A stretch of DNA of 64,000 nucleotides, from assembly GCA_020161365.1 (NCBI GenBank), contig JAIUNU010000012.1, forward strand, positions 62,001 to 126,000, given 5' to 3'. The position numbers and the translations under genes were made by a program. Positions 29,759 through 42,485 of the stretch are shown in pieces. The stretch is from Pseudomonadota bacterium (lineage in GTDB: Bacteria; Pseudomonadota; Alphaproteobacteria; Caulobacterales; Caulobacteraceae). How positions within the stretch are numbered: position 1 is the stretch's first letter; every line of letters begins with the position of its first letter. The notes beneath the pieces were generated by a model. That model was not told the DNA's origin, made no database searches, and saw only the letters and a list, made by a program, of their open reading frames with translations.

Positions 29759-30325
29759 TTAGACCTGCATGATCTCTTGTTCCTTGATTTTCAAGGCCTC
29801 GTCGATGCGCTTGATGGCGTCATCGGTGATCTTCTGGACCTCGTTTTCCATCTTCTTGCGCTCGTCCTCGGCGATCGCGCCATCCTTCTCGGCCTTCTTG
29901 AGGTCGTCGTTGGCGTCGCGGCGGACGTTACGTACAGCGATCTTTTGCTGCTCGGCGTACTTGCCGGCGATCTTCTGGAGGTCCTTGCGACGCTCCTCGG
30001 TCAGCGGCGGAATCGGAATCCGCAAATTCTGACCTTCGACGACGGGGTTGAGGCCCAGACCCGAGGCGCGGATCGCCTTTTCGACCGAGACGACGACGCC
30101 ACGGTCCCAGACGCTGACACTGATCTGGCGCGGCTCGGGCACGCTGACCGAAGCCACCGCGTTCAGCGGGGTCGTGGAGCCGTAGGCCTCGACCATCACC
30201 TGATCGAGCAGGCTGGCCGAGGCGCGACCGGTGCGCAGGCTGGCGAACTCTTCCTTCAAGGCGGCGATGGTCTTGTCCATGCGATCGCGGTAGCGCGACA
30301 GGACGGGTTTTTCGGCGGCGGCCAT
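29759..30325 (-). CDS. frr: Ribosome recycling factor
   Basis: Splits the post-termination ribosome together with EF-G. The 188-residue product has the full family length, with the three-helix bundle marked by [34 protein letters not shown] and the C-terminal [18 protein letters not shown]. It starts 24 bases after pyrH, the standard pyrH-frr order. Confidence 0.97.
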   Translation of the reverse strand: MAAAEKPVLSRYRDRMDKTIAALKEEFASLRTGRASASLLDQVMVEAYGSTTPLNAVASVSVPEPRQISVSVWDRGVVVSVEKAIRASGLGLNPVVEGQNLRIPIPPLTEERRKDLQKIAGKYAEQQKIAVRNVRRDANDDLKKAEKDGAIAEDERKKMENEVQKITDDAIKRIDEALKIKEQEIMQV

Positions 30326-30349
30326 GTGGCTCTCCTCGCTAGAAGTGAA

Positions 30350-31090
30350 TCAGGCAGCGCGGTCTTCAGCGACCACGGTGTGCGTCCCCTCGCCTCGCAG
30401 GACGGTCAGCAGGTTGCCGCGCCCCTTGATGGAGAAGACCACGATCGGAATATTGCTGTCGCGCATCAGCGCCACGGCCGAGGCGTCCATGACCCGCAGA
30501 TCCTTGGCCAGCACGTCCATATAGGTCAGGCGGTCATAGCGTTCGGCCTTGGGATCCTTCTTGGGATCCGCGGTGTAGACCCCATCGACACTCGTACCCT
30601 TGAACAGAGCGTCGCAGTCCATCTCGGCCGCGCGGAGCGCCGCAGCGGTGTCGGTGGTGAAGTACGGGTTGCCGGTGCCAGCCGCGAAGATCACCACGCG
30701 CCCCTTCTCCAGGTGGCGCTGGGCGCGGCGGCGGATATAGGGCTCGCAGACCGTGGCCATCGGAATCGCCGATTGCACGCGGGTCTGGACGCCGATGCGT
30801 TCCAGCGCGTCCTGCATGGCCAGAGCGTTCATCACCGTGGCCAGCATGCCCATGTAGTCGGCGCTGGATCGCTCCATGCCCTTGGCCGCTCCAGCCATGC
30901 CGCGGAAGATGTTGCCGCCGCCGATGACAAGGCACAGCTCGACCCCCGACTTGACGATTTCCGCCACGTCCTCGGCGACCGATTGAACCGTGTTGGTGTC
31001 GATCCCGTACGGCGTATCGCCCATCAGGACCTCGCCGGACACCTTCAGCAGGATGCGGCGATATTTCTGGGGCGCGCTGGTATCGGACAT
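30350..31090 (-). CDS. pyrH: UMP kinase
   Basis: Phosphorylates UMP to UDP in pyrimidine nucleotide supply. The 246-residue amino-acid-kinase-fold protein has [44 protein letters not shown] and [19 protein letters not shown]. It is separated from tsf by a strong terminator and so probably has its own promoter. Confidence 0.97.
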   Translation of the reverse strand: MSDTSAPQKYRRILLKVSGEVLMGDTPYGIDTNTVQSVAEDVAEIVKSGVELCLVIGGGNIFRGMAGAAKGMERSSADYMGMLATVMNALAMQDALERIGVQTRVQSAIPMATVCEPYIRRRAQRHLEKGRVVIFAAGTGNPYFTTDTAAALRAAEMDCDALFKGTSVDGVYTADPKKDPKAERYDRLTYMDVLAKDLRVMDASAVALMRDSNIPIVVFSIKGRGNLLTVLRGEGTHTVVAEDRAA

Positions 31091-31116
31091 GGGACCGCTA
31101 TTCCTGAGTCGTCGGC

Positions 31117-31133
31117 ACGCACATTACGTGCGT
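31117..31133. repeat. Palindrome in the pyrH leader
   Basis: ACGCAC-N5-GTGCGT at 31117-31133, just downstream of the candidate pyrH -10. It may be an operator or a short RNA hairpin; nothing in the sequence decides which. Confidence 0.4.
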
Positions 31134-31161
31134 TCTACAGAAGTGGGATGGATTTTGCCAA
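31134..31161 (-). promoter_or_regulatory. Candidate promoter of pyrH-frr-uppS run
   Basis: Reverse-strand TTGGCA (31156-31161), 16-base spacer, TGTAGA (31134-31139). It lies downstream of the tsf terminator and about 44 bases upstream of the pyrH ATG, where a promoter is required. Confidence 0.45.
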
Positions 31162-31191
31162 CCAAGGCGCGCACGCCGGATGGCGGACATG

Positions 31192-31227
31192 AAAAGGGCG
31201 CGGCGCGCGTCGAACGCGCCGCGCCCT
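31192..31227 (-). terminator. Rho-independent terminator after tsf
   Basis: A perfect 12-bp GC stem (31196-31207 with 31215-31226, 7-base loop) is followed on the reverse strand by TTTT (31192-31195). It separates the rpsB-tsf unit from pyrH. Confidence 0.92.
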
Positions 31228-31267
31228 CAGTCTTGATCCGGCGTCATGCGACGCCGGCGATCGATCT

Positions 31268-32206
31268 TTAGGCCTGACCGGTCATCGAGGCGACTTCGGC
31301 CGCGAAATCGTCTTGCTTCTTCTCGACGCCTTCGCCCAAGGCAAGACGCGTGAAGCCCTTCACGGCGACCGGGGCGCCGAGGGTCTTGGCCGCTTCAGCA
31401 ACCAGTTGCTCGACGGTCTGATCCGGGTTCATGACGAAGGCTTGCTTCAGCAGCACGACTTCTTCCAGGAACTTGCGGATACGGCCTTCGATCATCTTCT
31501 CGACGACGGCGGCGGGCTTGCCCGACTCCAGCGCCTGCTCGGTGAACACGGCCTTTTCACGCTCGATGGCGGCCGGGTCCAGATCGTCCGGCGACAGCGA
31601 GAGCGGCGAGGTCGCGGCGACGTGCATCGCGATCTTGCGGCCCAGTTCGCGCAGAGCGGCCTTGTCGCCGGTCGACTCGACGGCCACCAGCACGCCGATG
31701 CGGCCGAGGTCCGGCGCAGTGGCGTTGTGGATGTACGAGGCGACGACGCCATTTTCGACCGACCACTTGGCGGCGCGGCGAACCATCATGTTCTCGCCGA
31801 TCGTGGCGATCAGGTTGGTCAGGTGGTCCTGAACGGTCTCGCCGCCGGCCAGCTTGGCGGCGGTGATCGCATCGACCGAACCGTCGGTGCCGAGCGCAGC
31901 GCCGGCGATCTGACGGGCGGCGCCCTGGAACAGGTCGTTACGCGACACGAAGTCGGTTTCGGCGTTCACTTCGACGGCGGTGGCGGTTTCGCCAGCGCCT
32001 TGTTCGGCGGTGGCGATGGCCACCAGGCCTTCGGCGGCGGCGCGGTCAGCCTTCTTGGCGGCCTTGGACAGACCCTTGGCGCGCAGCCAGTCGATGGACG
32101 CTTCGATGTCGCCGTTGTTTTCAGCCAGCGCCTTCTTGCAGTCCATCATGCCGACGCCGGACTTTTCGCGCAGTTCCTTGACGAGCGCGGCGGTGATCTC
32201 AGCCAT
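31268..32206 (-). CDS. tsf: Translation elongation factor Ts
   Basis: Nucleotide-exchange factor of EF-Tu. The 312-residue product starts with the UBA-like domain ([22 protein letters not shown]), followed by the [14 protein letters not shown] signature (about residue 78-91) and two core subdomains. It follows rpsB, the near-universal order, and ends at a strong terminator. Confidence 0.97.
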   Translation of the reverse strand: MAEITAALVKELREKSGVGMMDCKKALAENNGDIEASIDWLRAKGLSKAAKKADRAAAEGLVAIATAEQGAGETATAVEVNAETDFVSRNDLFQGAARQIAGAALGTDGSVDAITAAKLAGGETVQDHLTNLIATIGENMMVRRAAKWSVENGVVASYIHNATAPDLGRIGVLVAVESTGDKAALRELGRKIAMHVAATSPLSLSPDDLDPAAIEREKAVFTEQALESGKPAAVVEKMIEGRIRKFLEEVVLLKQAFVMNPDQTVEQLVAEAAKTLGAPVAVKGFTRLALGEGVEKKQDDFAAEVASMTGQA

Positions 32207-32228
32207 CGAAAATCTCCAGATTCAAACG

Positions 32229-32298
32229 GTTGGCGACTGGGCTTGTTAGCCCGCCAAATCGATAAAGAGTTGGGACCGGACTACTTAGCCCGGTCCCA
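32229..32298. repeat. Two hairpins between rpsB and tsf
   Basis: A 9-bp perfect stem TGGGACCGG/CCGGTCCCA (32271-32279 / 32290-32298, 10-base loop) and a second bulged stem TTGGC..GGGC/GCCC..GCCAA (about 32230-32256). No T-run follows on the reverse strand, so they are more likely attenuating, processing or stabilising structures than full terminators. Confidence 0.6.
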
Positions 32299-32356
32299 TG
32301 TCAGGGTCGCGACGGTCCCGCGCCGGGCGGTCGCCCAGCTAGGGACACGCGAGAAA

Positions 32357-33163
32357 TCAGCCTTCAGCCGATTCCGGAGCCGCTTCGGCGGCCGGAGCTT
32401 CCGGAGCCAGTTCGCGGGCCAGGGCCGGCTCGACCGGGGCCACGGCGGCGCCCAGGTCGACGCCCGAAGCGGCTTGACCGGCGGCCAGACCGTCGAGGAC
32501 GGCGTCGGCGATCAGATCGCAGTACAGTTGCAGGGCGCGGGCGGCGTCGTCGTTACCCGGGATCGGGTAGGTGATGCCGTCCGGATCGCAGTTGGTGTCG
32601 AGGATGGCGACGACCGGGATGTTCAGCTTGCGGGCTTCCAGGATCGCGATCGCTTCCTTGTTGGTGTCGATCACGAACATGATGTCGGGGATGCCGCCCA
32701 TGTCCTTGATGCCGCCCAGCGACAGTTCCAGCTTGTCGCGCTCGCGGGTCAGCTGCAGCAGTTCCTTCTTGGAACGGCCTTGGGCTTCGCCGGCCAGGAC
32801 GCCTTCCAGCTCGCGCAGACGAGCGATCGAGCCCGAGACGGTGCGCCAGTTGGTCAGGGTGCCGCCGAGCCAGCGGTGGTTGACGTAATACTGGGCGCAG
32901 CGCTTGGCGGCCGTGGCGACCGGGTCGCTGGCCTGGCGCTTGGTACCGACGAACAGCACGCGGCCGCCGGCGGCGGCGACCTCACGGACCTTCACCAGGG
33001 CTTGGTGCAGGAGCGGGATCGTCTGCGACAGGTCGATGATGTGGATGTTCGAGCGCGAACCGAAGATGTAGCGGTCCATCTTCGGGTTCCAGCGGTGCGT
33101 CTGGTGACCGAAGTGGGCGCCGGCTTCCAGGAGCTGACGCATGGAGAATTCGGGAAGAGCCAT
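32357..33163 (-). CDS. rpsB: 30S ribosomal protein S2
   Basis: Small-subunit protein bound near the 30S head-body junction. The 268-residue product begins [20 protein letters not shown] and has [34 protein letters not shown] and [16 protein letters not shown]. It is longer than the E. coli protein because of an Ala/Glu-rich C-terminal tail (last about 25 residues). ATG 33163 is the conserved start; the longer frame to 33334 is not family-like. Confidence 0.97.
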   Translation of the reverse strand: MALPEFSMRQLLEAGAHFGHQTHRWNPKMDRYIFGSRSNIHIIDLSQTIPLLHQALVKVREVAAAGGRVLFVGTKRQASDPVATAAKRCAQYYVNHRWLGGTLTNWRTVSGSIARLRELEGVLAGEAQGRSKKELLQLTRERDKLELSLGGIKDMGGIPDIMFVIDTNKEAIAILEARKLNIPVVAILDTNCDPDGITYPIPGNDDAARALQLYCDLIADAVLDGLAAGQAASGVDLGAAVAPVEPALARELAPEAPAAEAAPESAEG

Positions 33164-33502
33164 CGGGCCTTTATCCTTTTTCCGGTTGAACCTCCGTGGA
33201 CACCCCCGCTCCAGACCATTCTGGACCGGGACCGGAACGGCGACGCCGGGATGTCTCCCCGGTGCGGCCGAACGTCCACGTGTGGAATGGCCGCGCAAAT
33301 AGTCGCTACCGAACGAAAAGGCAAGCCCGCACATCGCGCCCTGACGGGTGAAATATGTTCGCCTTGGATATGTGGCGCTCGGTCTCTGCTGTCGTCATAG
33401 CCATCAAGAGCCCGAGCAGGCCCGCCCTTATCCACAGGGCTGGAGCGCGCTGTCGCAAATCCTCCATGCGACCGTGGCTCATTGGAACCGGTGGTACGGG
33501 GA
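33164..33502. other. 339-base gene-free divergent region: rpsB leader and HAD gene upstream region
   Basis: No protein-coding gene is visible here. On the reverse strand it holds a candidate rpsB promoter and a leader of about 125 bases, with a CCGGG/CCCGG hairpin near 33247-33262 and GGAGG at about 33188. The forward-strand half must carry the promoter for the HAD phosphatase; none was assigned. Confidence 0.6.
33296..33324 (-). promoter_or_regulatory. Candidate promoter of rpsB-tsf
   Basis: Reverse-strand TTGCCT (33319-33324), 17-base spacer, TATTTG (33296-33301). It would start transcription about 125 bases before the rpsB ATG, leaving a leader long enough for S2 autoregulation. Confidence 0.5.
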
Positions 33503-34159
33503 ATGGTGATGCTCGCGGTTTTCGATATGGACGGCACGTTGCTGAACGGCGACTCCACAGCGATGTGGCTGTGGGCGCGCGCGAAGCGATCGCCGCTGCG
33601 GATGCTCGCCACCCTGGCTGTCGCGCCGTTGGCCTTGCCGATGGTGGCCCTCCCCTCCACCCGCCGTGCCGGAGCCTCGATGCTGCTCTGGATCTCGACA
33701 GTGGGTCTGTCTGAACAGCAGCTCTTTGCGTCCTGCGATGAGTTCGCCCGAGCGCTGATCGAGAAACGCAGCGGCCTATCGTGGAAGCCGCAAGCGCTCG
33801 CCACGCTGGACAGCCACGCCGCCGCTGGCGACCGCGTGGTTGTGGTCACCGCCGCCCCATTGTGCTTGGCGAACGCCCTGCTCCGCACCTTGGACCGGCG
33901 CGTGGAAGTTCTGGGCACCTCGCTGAAACCGGGGCTCGGCGGCTGGATCGCCAACATTCACTGCCGCAATCAGCGCAAGTGCCAAGCGCTGGCCGAGGCC
34001 GGTCACGGCGCTCGTTGGGCCTATGCCTATACCGACAGCCTCGACGACCTGCCGATCCTGCGGGCCGCCGATAAGCCTGTCATCGTCAAGGGCGGCAAGA
34101 CGGCCGAGCGAAGGCTGCTCCGCGCCGGGTTGCTCAACGGACGAGCCGCAGCGTGGTGA
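33503..34159 (+). CDS. HAD-superfamily phosphatase (HAD-IB, SerB/PGP-like)
   Basis: A 218-residue haloacid-dehalogenase-type hydrolase. The nucleophile and acid are Asp8 and Asp10 in VFDMDGTLLNGDS, motif II is VVVVTAAPL, motif III lysine lies in HCRNQRKCQAL and motif IV is YTDSLDDLPIL. An inserted hydrophobic segment (about 30-55; LRMLATLAVAPLALPMVAL) is typical of the HAD-IB cap seen in phosphoserine-phosphatase-like and phospholipid-phosphate phosphatases. The substrate cannot be read from sequence. ATG 33503 is preferred; ATG 33482 and 33509 are alternatives. It converges with dnaE. Confidence 0.87.
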   Translation: MVMLAVFDMDGTLLNGDSTAMWLWARAKRSPLRMLATLAVAPLALPMVALPSTRRAGASMLLWISTVGLSEQQLFASCDEFARALIEKRSGLSWKPQALATLDSHAAAGDRVVVVTAAPLCLANALLRTLDRRVEVLGTSLKPGLGGWIANIHCRNQRKCQALAEAGHGARWAYAYTDSLDDLPILRAADKPVIVKGGKTAERRLLRAGLLNGRAAAW

Positions 34160-34218
34160 CGCTACGCCGATCAATCAGGCCTGCGTACGACGACCGACCA
34201 GGGCGCAGGAATATAATC

Positions 34219-37650
<3,432 letters not shown>

Positions 37651-37686
37651 GACCGACCTCCGCTTAGATCATCGCCACGCGGCGAC

Positions 37687-37776
37687 TCAGGCCACCATGT
37701 TGGCGACCGTGCACATCATCCAGACGAAGCCGACGACGGAAACAAGGGCCAAAGACTCACGCGCGACACGGATCAT
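37687..37776 (-). CDS. sidA: SidA, SOS-induced 29-residue cell-division inhibitor
   Basis: A 29-codon gene on the reverse strand: it begins [17 protein letters not shown] and ends CTVANMVA. Residues 1-7 are basic and residues 8-28 form one membrane helix. GGAGG stands five bases before the ATG. A promoter and an SOS box lie immediately upstream. SidA of Caulobacter crescentus is a 29-residue inner-membrane peptide made in the SOS response that blocks division through the septal proteins FtsW and FtsN. Exact length, topology, SOS box and the alphaproteobacterial setting all agree. I did not align it with the published sequence, so the identity rests on these features and recall. Confidence 0.87.
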   Translation of the reverse strand: MIRVARESLALVSVVGFVWMMCTVANMVA

Positions 37777-37804
37777 CGGAACCTCCACAGATTTCTTGTT
37801 TTGT

Positions 37805-37840
37805 TCCATATTCCGGTTTTGTTCTGTTCACAAGATGTTC
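37805..37840 (-). promoter_or_regulatory. sidA promoter with SOS box over the -35
   Basis: GTTC-N7-GTTC lies at 37826-37840, the alphaproteobacterial LexA operator. On the reverse strand TTGTGA (37828-37833), a 17-base spacer and TATGGA (37805-37810) form a promoter whose -35 is inside the box, about 30 bases before the sidA ATG. A second, one-mismatch copy (ATTC-N7-GTTC, 37810-37824) lies between -35 and -10. LexA bound here should block RNA polymerase, giving DNA-damage induction. Confidence 0.87.
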
Positions 37841-37931
37841 CAAGCTGATCCTGTGCATTTTCTTCGCGATACGTCTCGCGCGGACCTTGAAACGGGTGGC
37901 CAACGGGCTTGGAGTCGGTCAGATCAGCGCC

Positions 37932-38891
37932 ATGCGCCTGATCATCGACACCGACACGGCGGGAGACGACGTCTTCTCCCTGATGCTCGCCCTCACACGC
38001 CCGGGGGTGCAGGTCGAGGCCATCACCATAGCGCACGGGAATGTAGGCTTCGAGCAGCACGCCGAGAATGCGCTGGTGACTTTGGAGCGCTGCGGACGGG
38101 CCGGGCAGGTTCCGGTTTATCTCGGCGCCCAGTTCCCGCTGATGCGCGCGCCGCTGGACGCCGCCTATGTCTTCGGGCGGGACGGCATGAGCGACAGCGG
38201 CTTTCCCAAGGCGGCGCAGCGCCCGGCCGATGGCCACGCGGTCGATGAACTGGTCCGCCGGATCATGGCTGCGCCGGGCGAAATCACCCTGATCGCCCAG
38301 GCGCCGCTCACCAACATCGCCCTCGCCTATCAACGCGAGCCGCGCATCGCCAAGGCGCTGAAGCACCTGTGGGTCATGGGCGGAACGGATAACGGCGTGG
38401 GCAATGTGACGCCGGCGGCGGAATACAATTTCTACGCTGACCCAGAGGCCGCAAAGATCGTCGTCAATGCGGGCTTCAATCTCTCCATCGCGACCTGGAC
38501 CCTGACCTTGAAGGATGGGCTTTGGACGACGACGCAACTCGGGGCGCTTGAGGCGCTGAGCACCGAGAAGGCGCGGTTCTTCACGGATGTGAACTACGCA
38601 TCGCTCGCGTTCGCCCGCGAGACCGAAGGGCTTGATGGAAGCCTGCATCCTGACGCGCTGACCTGCGCGATCGCCCTCGACGAGAACCTGATCCTTGAGT
38701 CTGAGGACTGTGTCGTCGACGTCGAGACCGTTGGCGAGCTTACCCGCGGTTATCTCAGCGTCTCGCATTCGATCCTGCCAGACATCGAGATCGCCGACCC
38801 GGCCCTCAAGCGCCGTCCGCCTAACGCTCGCGTGATCAAAGCGATCGACCGCGAAGGCTTTTTCGCGGCGATGCGCACCGCCTTGCTCTAG
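37932..38891 (+). CDS. Inosine-uridine-type nucleoside hydrolase
   Basis: Hydrolyses the N-glycosidic bond of ribonucleosides. The 319-residue product has the calcium-binding N-terminal motif [18 protein letters not shown] (DTDXGXDD), then [46 protein letters not shown] with the NXXXDPEA site ([10 protein letters not shown]), and the late metal ligand in [17 protein letters not shown] 37932 begins the family core; a start at 37887 would add 15 residues. It is divergent from sidA, with the SOS box about 92 bases upstream, and its stop overlaps the converging lolD stop by four bases. Confidence 0.93.
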   Translation: MRLIIDTDTAGDDVFSLMLALTRPGVQVEAITIAHGNVGFEQHAENALVTLERCGRAGQVPVYLGAQFPLMRAPLDAAYVFGRDGMSDSGFPKAAQRPADGHAVDELVRRIMAAPGEITLIAQAPLTNIALAYQREPRIAKALKHLWVMGGTDNGVGNVTPAAEYNFYADPEAAKIVVNAGFNLSIATWTLTLKDGLWTTTQLGALEALSTEKARFFTDVNYASLAFARETEGLDGSLHPDALTCAIALDENLILESEDCVVDVETVGELTRGYLSVSHSILPDIEIADPALKRRPPNARVIKAIDREGFFAAMRTALL

Positions 38892-39574
38892 GCGCTCTGG
38901 ACTTCCAAGTGGCCGTCCTTCAGGGCGACTACGCGATCCATGAACCGCGCCAGCTCCATGTTGTGGGTGGCGATCACCGCCGCCACCCCCTGCTCGCGGC
39001 AGATCTGGTAGAGCGACTGGAAAACCGCGCTTGAAGTGGACGGATCCAGATTGCCCGTCGGCTCGTCGGCCAACAGGAGCTTCGGACGATTCGCCAGGGC
39101 TCGGGCGATGGCTACGCGCTGCTGCTCGCCGCCCGACATTTGGGCCGGCTGATGGTTCAGGCGGTGACCCAGGCCCAGCCCTTCCAGCAGCGTCCTCGCG
39201 CGCGACTCTGCCTCGCGACGGCTTTTGCCGGCGATGGTCAACGGCATGGCCACGTTCTCGAGAGCCGAGAACTCCGGCAGCAGGTGGTGGAACTGATAAA
39301 CGAAGCCGACCGTCCCGAGGCGAATACGGGTTCGAGCCCGCTCCGAGAGCGTGGAGCAATCACGCCCCTCCAAGGCGACCAGGCCAGCGTCGGGCCGTTC
39401 CAGCAGGCCCGCCGAATGCAGCAGTGACGACTTGCCGGAGCCCGACGGGCCGATCAGGCCGACGACCTCGCCGGGATAGACGTCAAGGTCGACGCCCCGC
39501 AGGACGGGCAGATCGCCGGCCTCGGTCTTGTAGACGCGCTCAAGGCCGCGCAGGGCCAGCACCGGATCACTCAT
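38888..39574 (-). CDS. lolD: Lipoprotein-releasing ABC transporter, ATPase LolD
   Basis: ATP-hydrolysing subunit that drives release of outer-membrane lipoproteins from the inner membrane to the LolA carrier. The 228-residue product has Walker A GPSGSGKS (42-49), the Q-loop in [17 protein letters not shown], signature [15 protein letters not shown] (about 146-160) and Walker B LLLADEP (Asp170-Glu171). It overlaps the upstream permease gene by eight bases. Confidence 0.95.
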   Translation of the reverse strand: MSDPVLALRGLERVYKTEAGDLPVLRGVDLDVYPGEVVGLIGPSGSGKSSLLHSAGLLERPDAGLVALEGRDCSTLSERARTRIRLGTVGFVYQFHHLLPEFSALENVAMPLTIAGKSRREAESRARTLLEGLGLGHRLNHQPAQMSGGEQQRVAIARALANRPKLLLADEPTGNLDPSTSSAVFQSLYQICREQGVAAVIATHNMELARFMDRVVALKDGHLEVQSA

Positions 39575-40847
39575 AGCGAAGCGCCTCCACGGGATCGAGG
39601 CGAGACGCGCGTATGGCGGGCGGAAGGGTCGCCAGGACGCTCATCGCGGCCGAGGCGAGGACGATGCCGCCCACCTCGCGCCAATCGATCTTCGCCGGGA
39701 TGTGCGAAAGCATATAGACGTCGGCGTTGAACACCGACGTGCCCGTAGCCCACTCGACGAAGTTCTGGATCGGGGTGATGTAGGCGCAGAAGACCACGCC
39801 CAGCGCCAGGCCGCACAGGGTGCCGGCAACACCGATCGACGCGCCGGCCATCAGGAAGATCCGCAACACTGCGCCCTGGCTGGCGCCCATGGTGCGCAGG
39901 ATCGCGATGTCCTTGCCCTTGTTCTTCACCAGCATGACCAGGCTGGAGATGATGTTCAGCGTTGCGATCGCCACGATACAGAACAGGATCAGCCGCATGA
40001 CCTTCCGTTCAACTTGCAGCGCTGTGAAATAGCTGTGGTTCTTGTCCATCCAGTCGCTGACCAGAGCGCCGGGACCGCTGGCGACCTCGACCGCCTGCTT
40101 GAGCGCCTTGGCGTTGTCTGGGTCGTCGAGCTTGATCTCGACATAGTCGACCGTGGTGTCGCGGCCGAAGAACAGTTGGGCCTGCTCCAGAGGCATATAG
40201 ATAAAGGCCTCGTCGAACTGGCTCATGCCGACGCTGAAGACGCCGCCGACGATATAATTCTTCTCTCGCGTGGAGCTGCCAAAGGCCGTCGCCGGGCCGG
40301 ACGGGGAAATGACAGTGATCGGGTCCCCCGGTTGCACCCCCAGGGTCTGGGCCATGCGGTCGCCGATCAGCACGATGTCGCCACCGTATTCACCCTGGCC
40401 GAAGCCCTGCATCGAGCCCTTCTTGATGTTGCCCGAGATCAGCGACATGTGGCGCAGGTCGCTGATCGTGACGCCGCGTACGATCGCGCCGGTCACCTGG
40501 GTGGGACCGATCACCATCGCCTGGGCTTCGACCATCGGCGCGGCCTGGATAACCCCTGGTGCGGCCTTGATCCGGCGGATGATGGTGTCTCGGTCCGGCC
40601 CGTTGATCAGCGGCGACTGGGCGTAGAGATGCCCGTTGAAGCCGAGGATCCGCCCCAGAAGCTCGGCGCGGAAGCCGTTCATGACGCTCATCACGGTGAT
40701 CAGGGCGAACACCGCCAGCATCACCGCGCTGAAAGAAATGACCGAAATCAGCGCCACGCCGCCGTTCTTGCGCTTGGCGAACAGATACCGGCGAGCGACG
40801 GAGCGCTCCCAGCGACTGAAGGGACCGGCGGCGCGGGTGTCTGTCAT
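39567..40847 (-). CDS. lolE: Lipoprotein-releasing ABC transporter permease (LolC/LolE family)
   Basis: Inner-membrane permease partner of LolD. The 426-residue protein has four membrane helices: one at about residues 25-50 and three near the C-terminus (about 280-410), with a large periplasmic MacB-like domain between. Only one permease gene is present, so a homodimer (LolF-like arrangement) is likely, as in many alphaproteobacteria; the choice of lolC or lolE as a name is arbitrary. Start shares one base with the proS stop. Confidence 0.92.
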   Translation of the reverse strand: MTDTRAAGPFSRWERSVARRYLFAKRKNGGVALISVISFSAVMLAVFALITVMSVMNGFRAELLGRILGFNGHLYAQSPLINGPDRDTIIRRIKAAPGVIQAAPMVEAQAMVIGPTQVTGAIVRGVTISDLRHMSLISGNIKKGSMQGFGQGEYGGDIVLIGDRMAQTLGVQPGDPITVISPSGPATAFGSSTREKNYIVGGVFSVGMSQFDEAFIYMPLEQAQLFFGRDTTVDYVEIKLDDPDNAKALKQAVEVASGPGALVSDWMDKNHSYFTALQVERKVMRLILFCIVAIATLNIISSLVMLVKNKGKDIAILRTMGASQGAVLRIFLMAGASIGVAGTLCGLALGVVFCAYITPIQNFVEWATGTSVFNADVYMLSHIPAKIDWREVGGIVLASAAMSVLATLPPAIRASRLDPVEALRYE

Positions 40848-42178
40848 CAGGCGGTCTTGCTCTTGGTCAGGCCGTCGAGCACCGACTCGAGCGCGGCGGT
40901 GTGGCGCTCGCCGGTCTTGCGGTTCTTGATCTCGACGACACCTTCGGCGATGCCCTTGGGGCCGACAATCAGCTGCCAGGGAAGACCGATCAGGTCCATG
41001 GTCGCGAATTTGGCGCCGCCACGGGCGTCTGTGTCATCATACAGCACGTCGCGACCAGCAGCCTTGAGCGCGTTGTAGGCGGTCTCGCAGGCCGCGTCGC
41101 AAGCCGCGTCACCCTGGCGCATGTTGACGATGCCGACATCGAACGGCGCGACGCTTTCCGGCCAGATGATGCCGCCGTCGTCGTGGCTGGCCTCGATGAT
41201 CGCGCCCAGCAGGCGCGAGACGCCAACGCCGTAGCTGCCCATCTGCACCGGAACCTGCTGGCCGTCGGGGCCCTGCACCGTCGCCTTCATCGGCTCGGAG
41301 TACTTCGTACCGAACGAGAAAATGTGGCCGACCTCGATGCCGCGCGCCGAAAGGCGATCGCCTTCCGGCAGGGCGTTAAAGGCGGCCTCGTCGTGCATCT
41401 CCTCGGTCGCGGCGTACAGCGCCGTGCGCTGATTCACGATCGGCTGCAGGTCGCCGTTGATCCAGTCGAGGTCCGGACCGGGCGCGGGCATCTCGACCAG
41501 ATCCTTGTGGCAGAACACGGCGCTTTCGCCAGTCTCGGCCAGGACGATGAACTCGTGGGACAGGTCCCCGCCGATCGGACCGGTGTCGGCCCGCATCGGC
41601 ACGGCCTTCAGGCCCATCCGCGCGAACAGGTTCAGATACGCCACGAACATGCGGTTGTACGACTTGCGCGCACCGTCGGCGTCGAGGTCGAAGCTGTAGG
41701 CGTCCTTCATGAAGAACTCGCGGCCGCGCATCACGCCAAAGCGCGGACGGCGCTCGTCCCGGAACTTCCACTGGATGTTGTAGAGGTTCTTGGGCAGGTC
41801 CTTGTAGCTCTTGATCGACGCGCGGAAGATGTCGGTGACAACTTCCTCAGCCGTCGGACCGAACAGCAGCTCGCGCTTGTGGCGGTCCGTGATGCGCAGC
41901 ATCTCGTCGCCATAGTCGTCGTAGCGACCGCTCTCGCGCCACAGGTCGGCCAATTGGATGGTCGGCATCAAGAGCTCGATGGCCCCGGCGCGATCCATTT
42001 CCTCGCGGACGATCTGCTCAATCTTGTTCAGGACCCGCAGGCCCAGCGGGAGCCAGGCATAGATGCCCGCCGCTTCCTGGCGGATCATGCCGGCGCGAAG
42101 CATCAGCTGGTGCGAAACGATCTGGGCGTCGGACGGCGCTTCCTTCAGCACCGGCAGGAAATAGCGCGACAGGCGCAT
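40847..42178 (-). CDS. proS: Prolyl-tRNA synthetase, short alphaproteobacterial form
   Basis: Charges tRNA-Pro. The 443-residue class II enzyme starts [20 protein letters not shown] and has [35 protein letters not shown] (motif 2 region), [20 protein letters not shown] and [16 protein letters not shown] (motif 3), followed by the anticodon-binding domain. At about 440 residues it lacks the INS editing domain of the 570-residue E. coli form, which is normal for this clade. It is first in a proS-lolE-lolD operon. Confidence 0.96.
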   Translation of the reverse strand: MRLSRYFLPVLKEAPSDAQIVSHQLMLRAGMIRQEAAGIYAWLPLGLRVLNKIEQIVREEMDRAGAIELLMPTIQLADLWRESGRYDDYGDEMLRITDRHKRELLFGPTAEEVVTDIFRASIKSYKDLPKNLYNIQWKFRDERRPRFGVMRGREFFMKDAYSFDLDADGARKSYNRMFVAYLNLFARMGLKAVPMRADTGPIGGDLSHEFIVLAETGESAVFCHKDLVEMPAPGPDLDWINGDLQPIVNQRTALYAATEEMHDEAAFNALPEGDRLSARGIEVGHIFSFGTKYSEPMKATVQGPDGQQVPVQMGSYGVGVSRLLGAIIEASHDDGGIIWPESVAPFDVGIVNMRQGDAACDAACETAYNALKAAGRDVLYDDTDARGGAKFATMDLIGLPWQLIVGPKGIAEGVVEIKNRKTGERHTAALESVLDGLTKSKTA

Positions 42179-42217
42179 CAGCTTGGAAACTCCGGGAATT
42201 CGAGAAGGGCCTGAGAT

Positions 42218-42242
42218 AGCCCCTCGCCCGACAGCTTGGCAA
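42218..42242 (-). promoter_or_regulatory. Candidate promoter of proS
   Basis: Reverse-strand TTGCCA (42237-42242) followed after 17-18 bases by a CTATCTC -10 region ending near 42213. It is about 40 bases upstream of the proS ATG. The -10 is weak, so this is tentative. Confidence 0.35.
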
Positions 42243-42251
42243 CGCGGTACA

Positions 42252-42294
42252 GCCTGCCCGGTTCAGATCTTTAATCTGAACCTTATCGGCAGGC
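42252..42294. repeat. Large two-part palindrome upstream of proS
   Basis: Inner arms GGTTCAGAT/ATCTGAACC (42260-42268 / 42274-42282) are perfect with a 5-base loop. Outer arms GCCTGCC/GGCAGGC (42252-42258 / 42288-42294) extend it, with an asymmetric internal loop (1 and 5 bases). It could be an operator, a leader-RNA structure for proS or a spacer hairpin. No T-run follows on either strand, so it is not a normal terminator. Confidence 0.7.
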
Positions 42295-42394
42295 CTGCTC
42301 GTCCAAGCTTGAAAGCGCGACTATTTCGGAAACCGTCCGCCACGTTCTGCGGTCGCGCTTCGGGCTAAACTATGGCTCCAGGGCCCCCGCCGCG

Positions 42395-42429
42395 AAAAAA
42401 GAGAGGCCGCGCGGATCGCCGCGCGGCCT
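42395..42429 (-). terminator. Rho-independent terminator of the nuo-birA-rnj-mce operon
   Basis: An 11-bp stem AGGCCGCGCGG/CCGCGCGGCCT (42404-42414 / 42419-42429) with a 4-base loop is followed on the reverse strand by CTCTTTTTT (42395-42403). It lies about 190 bases after the DUF1467 stop, the last gene of the operon. Confidence 0.9.
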
Positions 42430-42485
42430 GTCAGTCATCGTCGGGGAAGACGCCACAGAGCGAGACCGGCGAGGCCGATCTCCTG

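Noticed and set aside
31313..33400. A 695-codon forward frame opposite tsf and rpsB
   Set aside because: Antisense shadow of two highly conserved genes; composition is not protein-like.
42252..42294. Rho-independent terminator upstream of proS
   Set aside because: No T-run follows on either strand, and the internal loop is asymmetric.
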